Shown here one piece after another: positions 35,832-44,983 of a stretch of DNA of 64,000 nucleotides. The notes under the pieces were generated by a model. That model was not told where the DNA came from. It saw only the letters and a program-made list of their open reading frames with translations, and did no database searches. The translations under genes and the position numbers were made by a program. Each line of letters begins with the position of its first letter. The first letter of the stretch is position 1. The DNA comes from Calditrichota bacterium (GTDB lineage Bacteria; Calditrichota; Calditrichia; Calditrichales; Calditrichaceae): NCBI GenBank assembly GCA_024278755.1, contig JAJRSO010000062.1:1-64000 (forward strand). Direction: 5' to 3'.

Positions 35832-36863
35832 ATGGTCATTATAATGGAAAAGAATGCGCAGGAAAAATTAATAGAGGATATTATAAAACGCCTCGATGAA
35901 GAAGGCTATTCTATCCACCGTTCCACCGGCGTGGAACATACGCTATTAGGAGTTATCGGAAATACTGCTAAACTGGATGTGCGGGATCTGAAAATTATGC
36001 CGGGTGTGGCGGATGCCTATCGCATTACCGCTCCTTATAAATTGGTCAGCCGGGAGTTTAAATCCGAAAATACGGTTATTAAAATTAAAGATATTGTTAT
36101 CGGCGGAAAAGAAATTGTTATTATGGCCGGTCCCTGTTCTGTAGAATCCAGAGAACAGGTAATGACCATTGCCGAACGGGTTTCCCAGGCCGGAGCAAAA
36201 ATATTACGCGGCGGCGCTTTTAAGCCGCGTACTTCCCCTTATGCTTTTCAGGGAATGGGAGAAGAGGGCCTAAAAATTCTGCGCGAAGCGGCAGATAAGT
36301 ATAATATGCTGGTTATTACCGAAGTAATGGATAAAGATCAGATTGAATTGGTCTGTCAATATAGCGATATCCTGCAGATTGGCGCCCGCAACATGCAAAA
36401 CTTTTCTTTTATGAAGGCCCTGGGGCAAACTAAAAAACCTATCTTTTTAAAGCGTGGCATTTCCGCAACAATCCAGGAATGGCTGATGTCGGCCGAGTAT
36501 ATTTTGGCCGGCGGAAACGCAAATGTTATAATGTGCGAACGCGGTATCCGTACCTTTGAGACCTATACGCGCAATACGCTGGACTTAAGCGCCATTCCGG
36601 TAATTCAGAAACTCAGCCATTTACCGGTAATGGCCGATCCATCACACGGAACGGGATTACGCAATAAGGTGCTGCCTATGGCCCGGGCTTCGGTAGCGGC
36701 CGGTGCGGACGGGATTATGATTGAAGTGCATCACGATCCGGATCATGCTTTATCCGACGGTGCGCAGTCCCTGTATCCGGATCAGTTTGATGATTTGATG
36801 AATCAGATTCGTGTCATTGCCAAAGTGATAGGAAGAAACATTGCCGAAAGAAGAGACCAGTAG
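35832..36863 (+). CDS. aroF: 3-deoxy-7-phosphoheptulonate synthase (type I beta)
   Basis: A 343-residue DAHP synthase joining phosphoenolpyruvate and erythrose 4-phosphate, the first step of aromatic synthesis. The N-terminal ferredoxin-like regulatory domain (about 1-75) precedes the barrel, which has [37 protein letters not shown] and MADPSHGTG. This is the class with a feedback-sensing N-terminal domain as in Thermotoga. AAGGAG precedes the ATG. It overlaps the prephenate dehydrogenase gene by 23 bp. Confidence 0.95.
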   Translation: MVIIMEKNAQEKLIEDIIKRLDEEGYSIHRSTGVEHTLLGVIGNTAKLDVRDLKIMPGVADAYRITAPYKLVSREFKSENTVIKIKDIVIGGKEIVIMAGPCSVESREQVMTIAERVSQAGAKILRGGAFKPRTSPYAFQGMGEEGLKILREAADKYNMLVITEVMDKDQIELVCQYSDILQIGARNMQNFSFMKALGQTKKPIFLKRGISATIQEWLMSAEYILAGGNANVIMCERGIRTFETYTRNTLDLSAIPVIQKLSHLPVMADPSHGTGLRNKVLPMARASVAAGADGIMIEVHHDPDHALSDGAQSLYPDQFDDLMNQIRVIAKVIGRNIAERRDQ

Positions 36864-37944
36864 CATTAATACAATAGTTATTTCCGGCCTCGGGGTAATG
36901 GGGGCCTCCCTGGCAATGGCGGTCCGTCAAAATTGTCCGCATATAAGAATAATGGGATACGATTCGGCGGAAGTTTTGGCCGAAGCCGAACGGATGGATA
37001 TTATCGACGGGAAAATAAGAGACTGGCCCCGGGATTGTACACATGCCGATATTATTTTTCTGGCAACGCCGCTCCATATTTTAGGACAGCATTTACACGA
37101 TTTAAACGGCGTTGTTTCCGAAGAAACCATAGTAACCGACCTGGGCAGCACTAAACAGGAATTATCCGAACTTGTAGAGCAAATTGATTTTAGCGGACAA
37201 TATATCGGTGGCCACCCCATGACCGGCGCCGAAAAAAGCGGTATAAAAGCGGCTAATCCGCTTCTTTATGAAAATGCCGTTTATGTTTTAACGCCTGATG
37301 CTCATGAAAATTCTGTTCTGATGCAGAGTAAACTTATTCCCCTCTTAAATGCCATAAAAGCGCGGGTATTGTTTTTAAAACCCGATGTGCACGACACTAT
37401 TTTGGCGTCGGTAAGTCATCTGCCGCAACTGGCCGCCATTGCCCTCGTCAATTTGGCCGGCGTTCAGGACAGTCCCGACTTGCCCGTTTTAGATCTCGCC
37501 GCAGGCGGTTTTAGAGATTTAACGCGTATTGCTTCCAGCTCCATAGATATTTGGCAGGATATCATTTCATCCAATAAAGAAAACGTGCGTGAAGCGCTGA
37601 TCCGTTTTATCGGACTTCTGCAAACAGAGCTGAATATGCTTGACAATTTGAAAGAACCGTTCGAAAGCGCCAATGAATACCGCAGCAAACTGCCGAAACA
37701 AAACAAAGGCTTTTTATCGCCGTTAAGCGATATTTTGGTGTATGTAAACGACGAAATGGGTGTGGTGGCTAAAATCGCAAATGCGCTGAGCGGCCGCGGG
37801 ATAGATATTCGCGATATAGAATTACTGAAAATCCGCGAAAAAGAGGGTGGTGTGTTTCGACTCTCCCTAGCGGATGAAGCGGAAGCGGTTCAAGCCATTG
37901 AAGTATTAAATAAAATCGGATATAAAGCGTTTGTCAGGGAGTAA
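36841..37944 (+). CDS. tyrA: prephenate dehydrogenase with C-terminal ACT domain
   Basis: A 367-residue TyrA-type enzyme converting prephenate to 4-hydroxyphenylpyruvate with NAD(P)+. The Rossmann motif is ISGLGVMGASLAMAV, and the substrate site has DLGSTK and GGHPMTGAEKSG. Residues about 295-365 form an ACT domain (VYVNDEMGVVAKIANALSGR) likely to bind tyrosine for feedback. The start is the TTG at 36841, which has AGGAAGA about 6 bases before it; no in-frame ATG precedes the Rossmann motif. It is translationally coupled to aroF. Confidence 0.9.
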   Translation: MPKEETSSINTIVISGLGVMGASLAMAVRQNCPHIRIMGYDSAEVLAEAERMDIIDGKIRDWPRDCTHADIIFLATPLHILGQHLHDLNGVVSEETIVTDLGSTKQELSELVEQIDFSGQYIGGHPMTGAEKSGIKAANPLLYENAVYVLTPDAHENSVLMQSKLIPLLNAIKARVLFLKPDVHDTILASVSHLPQLAAIALVNLAGVQDSPDLPVLDLAAGGFRDLTRIASSSIDIWQDIISSNKENVREALIRFIGLLQTELNMLDNLKEPFESANEYRSKLPKQNKGFLSPLSDILVYVNDEMGVVAKIANALSGRGIDIRDIELLKIREKEGGVFRLSLADEAEAVQAIEVLNKIGYKAFVRE

Positions 37945-37948
37945 AAAA

Positions 37949-38965
37949 ATGGAACCGTTAAAAATTGCCGTCATCGGGACGGGAAGCATCGCGCAGATTG
38001 TTCACCTTCCGGTATTAAAAAATATCGACGAGGTTGCTTTAACGGCGATTTGTGATATCGACGATACCAAAATTACGCCGTTACTCGAAAAGTATGAAAT
38101 CCCGAATGGTTACCGTCAGGCAGACCGTCTGTTTAAAACGGAAAAGCTGGACGCTGTTCATATCTGTACGGCAAACCACTATCATTATCCCATGGCATAT
38201 ATGGCGCTGATGAATGATGTGAATGTGTTTATGGAAAAACCGATTGCCTTAAATGCTGCCGACGCGCAAAAACTGGATACCCTGGCCAAAGAACGAAATT
38301 TGCAGGTGCTGGTAGGTATGCAAAACCGTTTTCGGGAAGATGTTTTAATCTTAAAGGAATTTCTCGAAAAGGACGAACTGGGCGATATCTTTTATATTAA
38401 AAGCGGCTGGTTAAAACAGTACCGGCGCGAACCCTTTTCCAAATGGAAAACAATCCGCAAAAAGGCCGGAGGCGGGGTTGTGCTTGATCTTGGAAGTCAG
38501 CTCATTGATTTGGCCATGTTTTTAATGGGCATGCCCAAAATAAAATCGGTGCGACTGTACGATTACCATATTAATCCGGAATTGAATGTGGAAGACGCCG
38601 CCCTGGCCGTTATCGAAACGGAAAGCGGCGCATCGATGACCATTGAAGTGAGCTGGAAAATGCATCTGGAAAAAGATATGATTTATACCCATATTTTCGG
38701 GAAAAACGGCGCGGCCTATCTAAATCCATTGAGAATCAACAAAGAACTGCACGGGAACCTGGTCAATGTAACTCCCTACACAACGGAAAACAGCGCCGCG
38801 CGGTTTAAAAAAGCCTATGAAAATGAAATAAATCATTTTGTAAAGGTCATCCGGGGCGCAGAAGAAAATCAGTCCTCTTCTGCCGACGCCGTGCGTATTA
38901 TGCGAATTATTGACGCCCTTTATGAATCGGCCCGGCAAAAAAAACAGGTGGAAATAAACAAGTAA
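37949..38965 (+). CDS. Gfo/Idh/MocA family oxidoreductase
   Basis: A 338-residue NAD(P)-dependent dehydrogenase for sugars or sugar-like substrates. The Rossmann motif is IAVIGTGSIAQIVHLPVL; the family catalytic segment is MEKPIALNAADAQKL, with the Lys of EKP; the C-terminal domain includes GGGVVLDLGSQLIDL with DLGSQ in place of the usual DxGxH. The ATG at 37949 has AGGGAG upstream; a TTG 18 bp earlier is less good. It directly follows tyrA, though a metabolic link is not evident. Confidence 0.88.
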   Translation: MEPLKIAVIGTGSIAQIVHLPVLKNIDEVALTAICDIDDTKITPLLEKYEIPNGYRQADRLFKTEKLDAVHICTANHYHYPMAYMALMNDVNVFMEKPIALNAADAQKLDTLAKERNLQVLVGMQNRFREDVLILKEFLEKDELGDIFYIKSGWLKQYRREPFSKWKTIRKKAGGGVVLDLGSQLIDLAMFLMGMPKIKSVRLYDYHINPELNVEDAALAVIETESGASMTIEVSWKMHLEKDMIYTHIFGKNGAAYLNPLRINKELHGNLVNVTPYTTENSAARFKKAYENEINHFVKVIRGAEENQSSSADAVRIMRIIDALYESARQKKQVEINK

Positions 38966-38984
38966 CGGACGACCTCTTGTTTGT

Positions 38985-39638
38985 ATGGTTCGGATAAAGG
39001 ATAAAGATTTGCAAAAATATTTTCAGGCAGTTAAGTTAAAAGCTACGCATTTTTATGTTCTTGCAGTGTTCCTCTTTTTTGTGTTTGGCAGCGTTTCGCA
39101 GGCACAAAATAAGGGAAGCAATCTCAGCCTGGCCGATAGTGTGTATTATTCGGTGCTGGATTCGTTATTAAACGGAATACCCGAACCGGCGCTTAAAATG
39201 TACGATTCGGTTTCCGGAGATGCGGCTTTTTTGCGTTCCGGCTGGATTCATTACTGGGCAGCAGCAGACGCCATGCCATTGCGGGACAGCAGCGCCTTAA
39301 AGTTTGTAATGGATCGTTTTGAGATTACTGTTGATTATTATGAAAATAGTGGACGGCTGTTAGGCTTTAATAGAAAAATGAAACGCCGTTTTTCGTTCTT
39401 TTTGCAGGGCTGGCTGGAAGATCCAGTTTCCGGAAAGGTGGTGCGTAGCGTTTCTGTAAAAAAAATAAAAGACGATTTTATAGATGCCGGCAACCTGTCT
39501 GAAATAGAAAAAAGTCCGTTCCGTTTCACCAAAGGAACAATGAAAACAAAGTCTGTCTGGATGCGCTATATACAGCCGGGTATTTTAATAGGAGCGGTTA
39601 GCGCAATTGTGTACCTGTTTTTCAACGTGCGCACATAA
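38985..39638 (+). CDS. hypothetical protein with N- and C-terminal membrane segments
   Basis: A 217-residue protein without a recognised family. After a basic start there is a hydrophobic segment (about 20-36) ending SVSQAQ, a plausible signal peptide or anchor. A soluble region follows (about 45-190), rich in aromatic residues (HYWAAADA, FFLQGWLEDP), and a C-terminal hydrophobic segment (about 195-213). It sits immediately before bamD, so an envelope role is possible, but no motif points to a function. Confidence 0.65.
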   Translation: MVRIKDKDLQKYFQAVKLKATHFYVLAVFLFFVFGSVSQAQNKGSNLSLADSVYYSVLDSLLNGIPEPALKMYDSVSGDAAFLRSGWIHYWAAADAMPLRDSSALKFVMDRFEITVDYYENSGRLLGFNRKMKRRFSFFLQGWLEDPVSGKVVRSVSVKKIKDDFIDAGNLSEIEKSPFRFTKGTMKTKSVWMRYIQPGILIGAVSAIVYLFFNVRT

Positions 39639-39698
39639 ATTGAACTTTTTACACCGGGGATAGTTAAAATCCGCATTATAAATTCAAGGAGAAGGAAG

Positions 39699-40457
39699 TT
39701 GCTCAGAGCGGGACTCTTAATAAGCATTGTTATTTTTATTTTCAGCTGCGCGGGAACAAAACCACAGGCAAACTGGTCTGCAGCCCAGTATTATCACTAT
39801 GCATATAAATTATTCGAAGATGAAGATTACTATGAGGCGGCCAATGAATTTACCGTTGTTGTGTTGCGCTACGCGGGAACTTCCGTAGCGGACAGCGCGC
39901 AGTTTTATCTGGCGGAATCCCATTTTAAAATGGACGAATATCTGATTGCCGCAGTGGAGTATGAAAAATTGATGACCAGTATGAGCCGCAGTCCGTTAGT
40001 GCCGCGGGCCCAGTTCCAACAGGCCGAGAGTTACTATATGTTATCGCCAAGGCCGGAGCTAGAACAACAGTATACACTTAAGGCCATCCGCGCCTACCAG
40101 ACATTTATCGAAGATTATCCCACGCACGAATTAAAGCCCAAGGCCGAAAAGCGCATTTTTGAATTACGTGATAAACTGGCCGAAAAAGCGTTTGATAACG
40201 CCGAAATTTATCGTAAAATGCGCGAATACCGGGCTGCGATTATCTATTATGATATCGTTCTGGAAAAATATTACGATTCCTCCTGGGCCGACGACGCTGT
40301 TGCCGGCAAAATTGAAACCTATCTCGAAAGTAAAGATTATACCGCAGCGGCCAAAGAGATAGATAAATTTAAACAGCAATTTCCCAACAGCAATTTAAAA
40401 GAAGAAGTTCAGAAAAAAGAAGAACGGCTGGCCGAATACGAGACAGATAAAAAATGA
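39699..40457 (+). CDS. bamD: outer membrane assembly lipoprotein BamD
   Basis: A 252-residue lipoprotein (signal peptide and lipobox FSCAG near Cys17) built from TPR repeats, the BamD part of the beta-barrel assembly machinery. TPR helices appear as YYHYAYKLFEDEDYYEAANE, DSAQFYLAESHFKMDEY and similar pairs, with the typical EDYPTHELKPKAEKRI segment. The start is TTG at 39699 behind AAGGAGAAGGAAG. nadD overlaps its stop by 4 bp. No bamA is in the window. Confidence 0.9.
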   Translation: MLRAGLLISIVIFIFSCAGTKPQANWSAAQYYHYAYKLFEDEDYYEAANEFTVVVLRYAGTSVADSAQFYLAESHFKMDEYLIAAVEYEKLMTSMSRSPLVPRAQFQQAESYYMLSPRPELEQQYTLKAIRAYQTFIEDYPTHELKPKAEKRIFELRDKLAEKAFDNAEIYRKMREYRAAIIYYDIVLEKYYDSSWADDAVAGKIETYLESKDYTAAAKEIDKFKQQFPNSNLKEEVQKKEERLAEYETDKK

Positions 40458-41052
40458 ACCGGAAACCGGCCCCGAAAAAGGCGGCGCTTTTCGGCGGTAC
40501 GTTTGATCCTGTGCACCTGGGACATCTGCAAATTGCCGAATGGGTGCAAAATTTATTGCAGTTAGACCGCGTAATATTTATCCCGAACTATCTTCATCCC
40601 CTGCGTAAACGCAGAGATATTACGTCGTCGGATTTTCGTTTGCAAATGCTCAGAGCCGCATTGCAAAATTATCCTTCATTTGAGTGTGATCCCATCGAAA
40701 TTGAGCGGGGCGGTATTTCGTATACGATAGATACATTGTATTATTTTCGTAAAAAATATTCCCAAACCGAACTATTTTTTTAATCGGCGCCGATAATGTG
40801 GCCGAATTTCCTAAATGGAAAGACCCTCAAGGTATTTTAAGCCTGGCAAAAATTGTAGTTTATAACCGTATGCGCGCACAGGAATTAACAGCCTTTCCTT
40901 CCGACCGTTTTATTTTTACAAACAGTCCGCCTGTCAATATTTCCAGTACGGAAATCAGAAAACGGCTGGCTGCCGGTTTGCCCTGCGATAATATGCTGCC
41001 TGCCGCCGTTCTGCGCTTTATCAATGAAAAACAAGTCTATCGCTCCCGCTAA
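40454..41052 (+). pseudogene. nadD: nicotinate-nucleotide adenylyltransferase, frameshifted
   Basis: The gene makes deamido-NAD+ from nicotinate mononucleotide and ATP. The first 109 codons (GGTFDPVHLGHLQIAEW, the GxFxPxHxGH nucleotidyltransferase motif) end at a run of seven T (40775-40781) as ELFF then a stop. With eight T the frame reads ELFFLIGADNVAEFPKWKDP, which is the continuing NadD sequence, and goes on to the ISSTEIRKRL motif ending at 41052, for 199 residues. NadD is normally essential, so an assembly or homopolymer error, or slippage at the T run, is likelier than true loss. It overlaps bamD by 4 bp. Confidence 0.85.
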
Positions 41053-41131
41053 AGTCTGTTGAAAAGAATCATAAAAAAGTGTACATTACACTTTATAGTT
41101 TCTGAAATTTGCAGAAAACCCGGAGTTCTTA

Positions 41132-41422
41132 TTGTTTCTCGGAAAAGTGGCCGGATCGGTCTGGTCCACAAAAAAAACGGATAATTTAAAGAATCTTCGT
41201 TTTTTAATTATTCATCCGATCAACCTGAAAAAAGCCCCGTTAACAGATGTGGTAATTGCCGCAGATATTCTGGGAGCGGGCGTTGGCGAAACCGTAATTT
41301 GCGCGTACGGACACGCCGCCCGCCAGGCGATTTATCCGCAAAACCCCAATGAACTGAGTATTGAGGCAGCCGTTGTGGGTATTGTGGATCGTATGGATGT
41401 GGACGAGCGTTTATTAGACTAA
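41132..41422 (+). CDS. EutN/CcmL microcompartment pentamer protein
   Basis: A 96-residue BMC-P (EutN/CcmL) protein. Family markers are the N-terminal FLGKVAGSVWSTKK, the central DILGAGVGETVICAYGHAAR loop and the C-terminal VGIVDRMD strand. In bacterial microcompartments such proteins form pentamers at shell vertices. No hexameric shell gene (Pfam BMC domain) is seen nearby, and its neighbours are nadD and the ACT/PFL pair. The start is a TTG with CGGAG upstream. It is one of three related genes in the window. Confidence 0.92.
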   Translation: MFLGKVAGSVWSTKKTDNLKNLRFLIIHPINLKKAPLTDVVIAADILGAGVGETVICAYGHAARQAIYPQNPNELSIEAAVVGIVDRMDVDERLLD

Positions 41423-41471
41423 ACACAATTGTGGAAATACTTTTTAAGCACTAAATATAAAGAGATAAAAT

Positions 41472-41921
41472 ATGGCCGATTTAAACGAACAGGAAATACG
41501 TAAATTAGTGGAAGAAGCGGTTCAACAGCTTGGGAGCAATGTCTCCGGCGAAGCGGTTAATCAGGTTGTACGGGAGGCCGCCGCAAAAATTAACGTTCCG
41601 GTAAATACTTCCGCGCCGCAGCCGCAGATTCAGCCGTCGGCCGTTGGGCAGAACAGAATTATCGTGACCGCTTTCGGCAAAAACCGCCGGGGGATTTTAG
41701 CCGGATTAACCGGCGTCCTGTCTGAAACGGGTTGCGATATTTTAGATCTCAGTCAAAAGCTGTTGCAGGAGTTTTTTACGACCATGCTGCTGGTGGATAT
41801 TAGTGAAAGCAGTTTGCCTTTCGAAGAAATAAAAGCAAAGGTTACCGCCAAAGGAGAAGAACTGGATTTAAAAGTAATCATCCAGCACGAAGCAATTTTT
41901 AACGCAATGCACAGGGTATAA
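41472..41921 (+). CDS. ACT domain protein with N-terminal extension
   Basis: A 149-residue protein. The C-terminal 90 residues form an ACT domain of the UPF0237 type: IIVTAFGKNRRGILAGLTGVL, followed by DLSQKLLQEFFTTMLLVDI. The first 60 residues are an additional helical segment (QEIRKLVEEAVQQL, QVVREAAAKI) with a proline-rich linker; the typical family member is only about 90 residues. The gene directly precedes the PFL-family gene with a one-base gap, the standard partner for this ACT type. Ligand unknown. Confidence 0.88.
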   Translation: MADLNEQEIRKLVEEAVQQLGSNVSGEAVNQVVREAAAKINVPVNTSAPQPQIQPSAVGQNRIIVTAFGKNRRGILAGLTGVLSETGCDILDLSQKLLQEFFTTMLLVDISESSLPFEEIKAKVTAKGEELDLKVIIQHEAIFNAMHRV

Positions 41922-41922
41922 A

Positions 41923-43287
41923 ATGCCAATCGCTCTCGAAGAAATTCTGGAAACAATACGTATGACGGAAGTGGAGCATTTTGATATCCGCACCGTCACT
42001 ATGGGCATTAATCTGCTGGATTGCAGAAGTGATGACCTGAAACGGATGAAAACAAATATATATGATAAAATTATGCGCACCGCAGCCGAACATGTAGCCA
42101 CGGCGCAAAAAGTGGAATCGGATTACGGTATTTCCATTGCCAATAAACGCATCTCCATCACCCCTATGGCCATCGTTGCCGACGGGCACTATCCTGAAGA
42201 TTTTATTGAATTGGCGAAAGTGCTGGATCGGGCCGGCGACGAGCTGGGTATCGATTATCTTGGCGGCTTTTCCGCGCTGGTGCAAAAAGGATTTACCATG
42301 GGCGACCGCAGCCTGATAAAAGCCATTCCCGAAGCGTTGGCTTCGACAAAACATATCTGCTCTTCGGTAAATGTGGCTTCCACCAAAGCCGGAATCAATA
42401 TGGACGCCGTAAAAATGATGGGCGAAACCGTTAAGCTGACGGCGGAAAAAACGGCCGACCGGGATGCCATTGGCTGTGCAAAACTGGTCGTGTTCGCCAA
42501 CGTTCCCGAGGATAATCCTTTTATTGCCGGCGCTTTTCATGGCGTTTCCGAACCGGATGTGGTGATAAATGTAGGTATTTCCGGTCCGGGGGTTATCCTG
42601 CGCGCCGTAAAAGAGGCGCCAAATGATTTGGACTTTTCACAACTCGGCGAACGCATTAAAAATATGGCGTTTAAAATTACTCGTGCCGGCGAATTTATCG
42701 GTAAAAAAGTAGCTGCTATGCAAAGCATTCCCTATGGTATTGTAGATATTTCTCTGGCGCCAACGCCGCTACCCGGCGATAGTGTGGCCGATATTCTAAA
42801 AGCCATGGGGCTCGAAGATGTGGGCGCCACCGGAACAACAGCGGCCCTGGCTCTGCTGAATGATTCGGTGAAACGCGGAGGATTGATGGCCTCATCGCAT
42901 GTGGGCGGAATGAGCGGCGCTTTCATTCCGGTTTCGGAAGATGAAGGAATGATTAATGCGGCTCAGAAAGGGCATATTTCTCTTGAAAAATTAGAAGCCA
43001 TGACCAGCGTTTGCAGTGTGGGGATTGATATGGCAGCAATTCCGGGCCGTACACCCGCTTCGGTTATTTCCGGTTTAATTGCCGACGAATGTGCCATTGG
43101 GATGACCAATAATAAAACGACGGCGGTACGCATTATTCCGGTACCGGGTAAAGAAGCGGGTGATATAGTGGATTACGGCGGTTTGCTGGGCGCCGCGCCC
43201 ATTATGCCAATTTCCCAGTTAAATAACAGTATCTTTGTAGATCGCGGAGGGCGTTTACCTCCGCCTACCAAGGGAATTAATAATTAA
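41923..43287 (+). CDS. PFL-family protein (UPF0210/DUF711)
   Basis: A 454-residue protein of the PFL/DUF711 family. Features include FDIRTVTMGINLLDCRSDD at the start, the central FANVPEDNPFIAGAFHG and the closing ADECAIGMTNNKTTAVRIIPVPG. The family is nearly always coupled with an ACT-domain partner, as here, and is thought to be a metabolic enzyme related to glycyl-radical-like folds, but no reaction is established. The ATG lies one base after the ACT gene's stop. Confidence 0.9.
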   Translation: MPIALEEILETIRMTEVEHFDIRTVTMGINLLDCRSDDLKRMKTNIYDKIMRTAAEHVATAQKVESDYGISIANKRISITPMAIVADGHYPEDFIELAKVLDRAGDELGIDYLGGFSALVQKGFTMGDRSLIKAIPEALASTKHICSSVNVASTKAGINMDAVKMMGETVKLTAEKTADRDAIGCAKLVVFANVPEDNPFIAGAFHGVSEPDVVINVGISGPGVILRAVKEAPNDLDFSQLGERIKNMAFKITRAGEFIGKKVAAMQSIPYGIVDISLAPTPLPGDSVADILKAMGLEDVGATGTTAALALLNDSVKRGGLMASSHVGGMSGAFIPVSEDEGMINAAQKGHISLEKLEAMTSVCSVGIDMAAIPGRTPASVISGLIADECAIGMTNNKTTAVRIIPVPGKEAGDIVDYGGLLGAAPIMPISQLNNSIFVDRGGRLPPPTKGINN

Positions 43288-43412
43288 ACTAACAACATTC
43301 TCCAAAATTATTGTATAGAGAGATTTATTTAAGGGCTTCCCTTCTCCGGTTTTTTTAGATTGAAGCCATTTTAACTTCAATTTTGGATAGGATAGTTAAA
43401 AAAAAGATATAT

Positions 43413-44273
43413 ATGGAACGTAAAATTAAAATTGCCGCCGCCCAGATCAATTGTAAACTGGCCGATATCGACGCCAATCTTGAAAAACACTATGCGTTGA
43501 TAGAAGAAGCAATTAACCAAAAATGCAATCTGATTCAGTTTCCGGAATTATCGCTCACGGGCTATTCCTTAAAAGATGCCGTTTTCGATACGGCTTTAAT
43601 GGATTCGGATACAAAATGGAACCATCTGAAAGAGCTGAGTAAACATATTTCCATTGTCATGGGCGGAGTGGAACTCAATAAACGTTTCGAAATTTATAAT
43701 TCTCTTTTCTATTTTGAAGATGGAAGATTGCTATCCAAACACCGTAAAGTCTATCTCCCAACCTATGGACTCTTCGAAGAAAAACGCTATTTCAGTGCGG
43801 GTAACCGCTTCCGAGCATTTGACACCAAATGGGGGCGATTGGGACTACTGATCTGCGAAGATATGTGGCATCCCACATCGGGCGTTATTCTGGCACAAGA
43901 TGGCGCTTCCATTCTTCTTGTGTCTTCGGCGGGAATTTCACGGGGAATGGATAGCGAATCCCGGCCCGAAAATGTGCAGGATTGGGAAGCGCTGAATCGT
44001 TCGCTTTCCATTCAGACGACTTCTTATATGGTATTTGTTAATCGCACCGGGGTGGAAGACGGTTTAACATTTTGGGGCGGGTCGGAATTGATCGATCCGT
44101 ACGGCCGGCGTTTGGGGAAAGCCGCCTATTTTAAAGAAGAATTGCTGGTGCAAGAGATCGATTTCTTAAAACTGAAACATGCCCGTATCAATACCACGCT
44201 TTTAAGTGATGAAAAACTTACTATTGTAATAGACGAATTAAACAGAATCCGAACGGATCGTATAAATTACTGA
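43413..44273 (+). CDS. carbon-nitrogen hydrolase (nitrilase superfamily)
   Basis: A 286-residue nitrilase-superfamily amidase. The Glu-Lys-Cys triad is seen: Glu in QFPELSLTGY, Lys in KHRKVYLPTYG, and Cys in LICEDMWHP. The ATG at 43413 is chosen over an upstream in-frame TTG; an AGGATAG lies about 20 bases upstream. The ICEDMWHP wording is like the glutaminase-type amidase domain of NAD synthetase, but the synthetase part is absent, so the substrate is not certain. It is preceded by 95 bp of spacer and followed by the accB gene after about 140 bp. Confidence 0.88.
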   Translation: MERKIKIAAAQINCKLADIDANLEKHYALIEEAINQKCNLIQFPELSLTGYSLKDAVFDTALMDSDTKWNHLKELSKHISIVMGGVELNKRFEIYNSLFYFEDGRLLSKHRKVYLPTYGLFEEKRYFSAGNRFRAFDTKWGRLGLLICEDMWHPTSGVILAQDGASILLVSSAGISRGMDSESRPENVQDWEALNRSLSIQTTSYMVFVNRTGVEDGLTFWGGSELIDPYGRRLGKAAYFKEELLVQEIDFLKLKHARINTTLLSDEKLTIVIDELNRIRTDRINY

Positions 44274-44415
44274 TTGTCAAAGTTTGGAAAAATAATTTTT
44301 GCACGAAGAGGGTAAAACACATAAATTTCGAAGATAGCTGTATAGGCGGCTGTCTCTGAAAAAGAATTTAATCAGGCATAAGATACCGCGCTCCGAAAAA
44401 CAACCTGGAGGAAAG

Positions 44416-44907
44416 ATGGAACTAAAAGAAATAAAACAATTAGTGAAAATGGTAGAAACTTCCGATATCAGTGAAGTTGAGATAGAAGAAGAAGGCCGCA
44501 AAATTAGAATTACAAAGCGTTTTCCTTCGTCCAATGGTGAAGTACACTTTGTCTCCGCCCCACAGGCAGCGGCTATGCCTCCAGTGCAAATGGCTCCGCA
44601 GACCATGCCCGCCGCTCTTCCGGCAGAACCGGCTGCGCCTGCAGCAGAAGCGCCAAAGGCCGATAATTTGATAGAGGTACGTTCTCCGATGGTGGGAACC
44701 TTTTATGCCGCACCCTCTCCGGATGCCGATCCGTATACTTCAGCCGGCAGCTCCGTATCGGTTGGGCAAACGTTGTGCATTATTGAAGCAATGAAATTAA
44801 TGAATGAAATAGAATCTGAAGTTTCGGGGAAGATTAAAGAAATTTTAGTTCAGAATGCACAGCCGGTTGAATACAACCAGGTTCTGTTCCTTATTGAAAA
44901 ATCCTGA
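44416..44907 (+). CDS. accB: acetyl-CoA carboxylase biotin carboxyl carrier protein
   Basis: A 163-residue carrier for acetyl-CoA carboxylase. The N-terminal segment is helical, a Pro/Ala-rich linker runs from about 55 to 90, and the C-terminal biotinyl domain has the biotin site [10 protein letters not shown] with Lys in the AMKLM motif. The AACCTGGAGG site precedes the ATG. accC follows by 76 bp, giving the usual accBC pair, and BirA at 27463 should modify it. The carboxyltransferase genes are not in the window. Confidence 0.95.
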   Translation: MELKEIKQLVKMVETSDISEVEIEEEGRKIRITKRFPSSNGEVHFVSAPQAAAMPPVQMAPQTMPAALPAEPAAPAAEAPKADNLIEVRSPMVGTFYAAPSPDADPYTSAGSSVSVGQTLCIIEAMKLMNEIESEVSGKIKEILVQNAQPVEYNQVLFLIEKS

Positions 44908-44983
44908 TAAATCATTTTTATATAGCCAGATGATGGGGCTCCGCCCCGTTTCTTTCCTCTGCTTTATTTTATAAGGAGGCTTT

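Noticed and set aside
35397-37944. Complete aromatic amino acid operon
   Set aside because: Only DAHP synthase and prephenate dehydrogenase are present; the other shikimate genes are not in the window.
40775-40783. Programmed ribosomal frameshift in nadD
   Set aside because: No downstream pseudoknot or upstream stimulator was evident and NadD is not known for recoding; homopolymer error or slippage is simpler, so this is only kept as an option.
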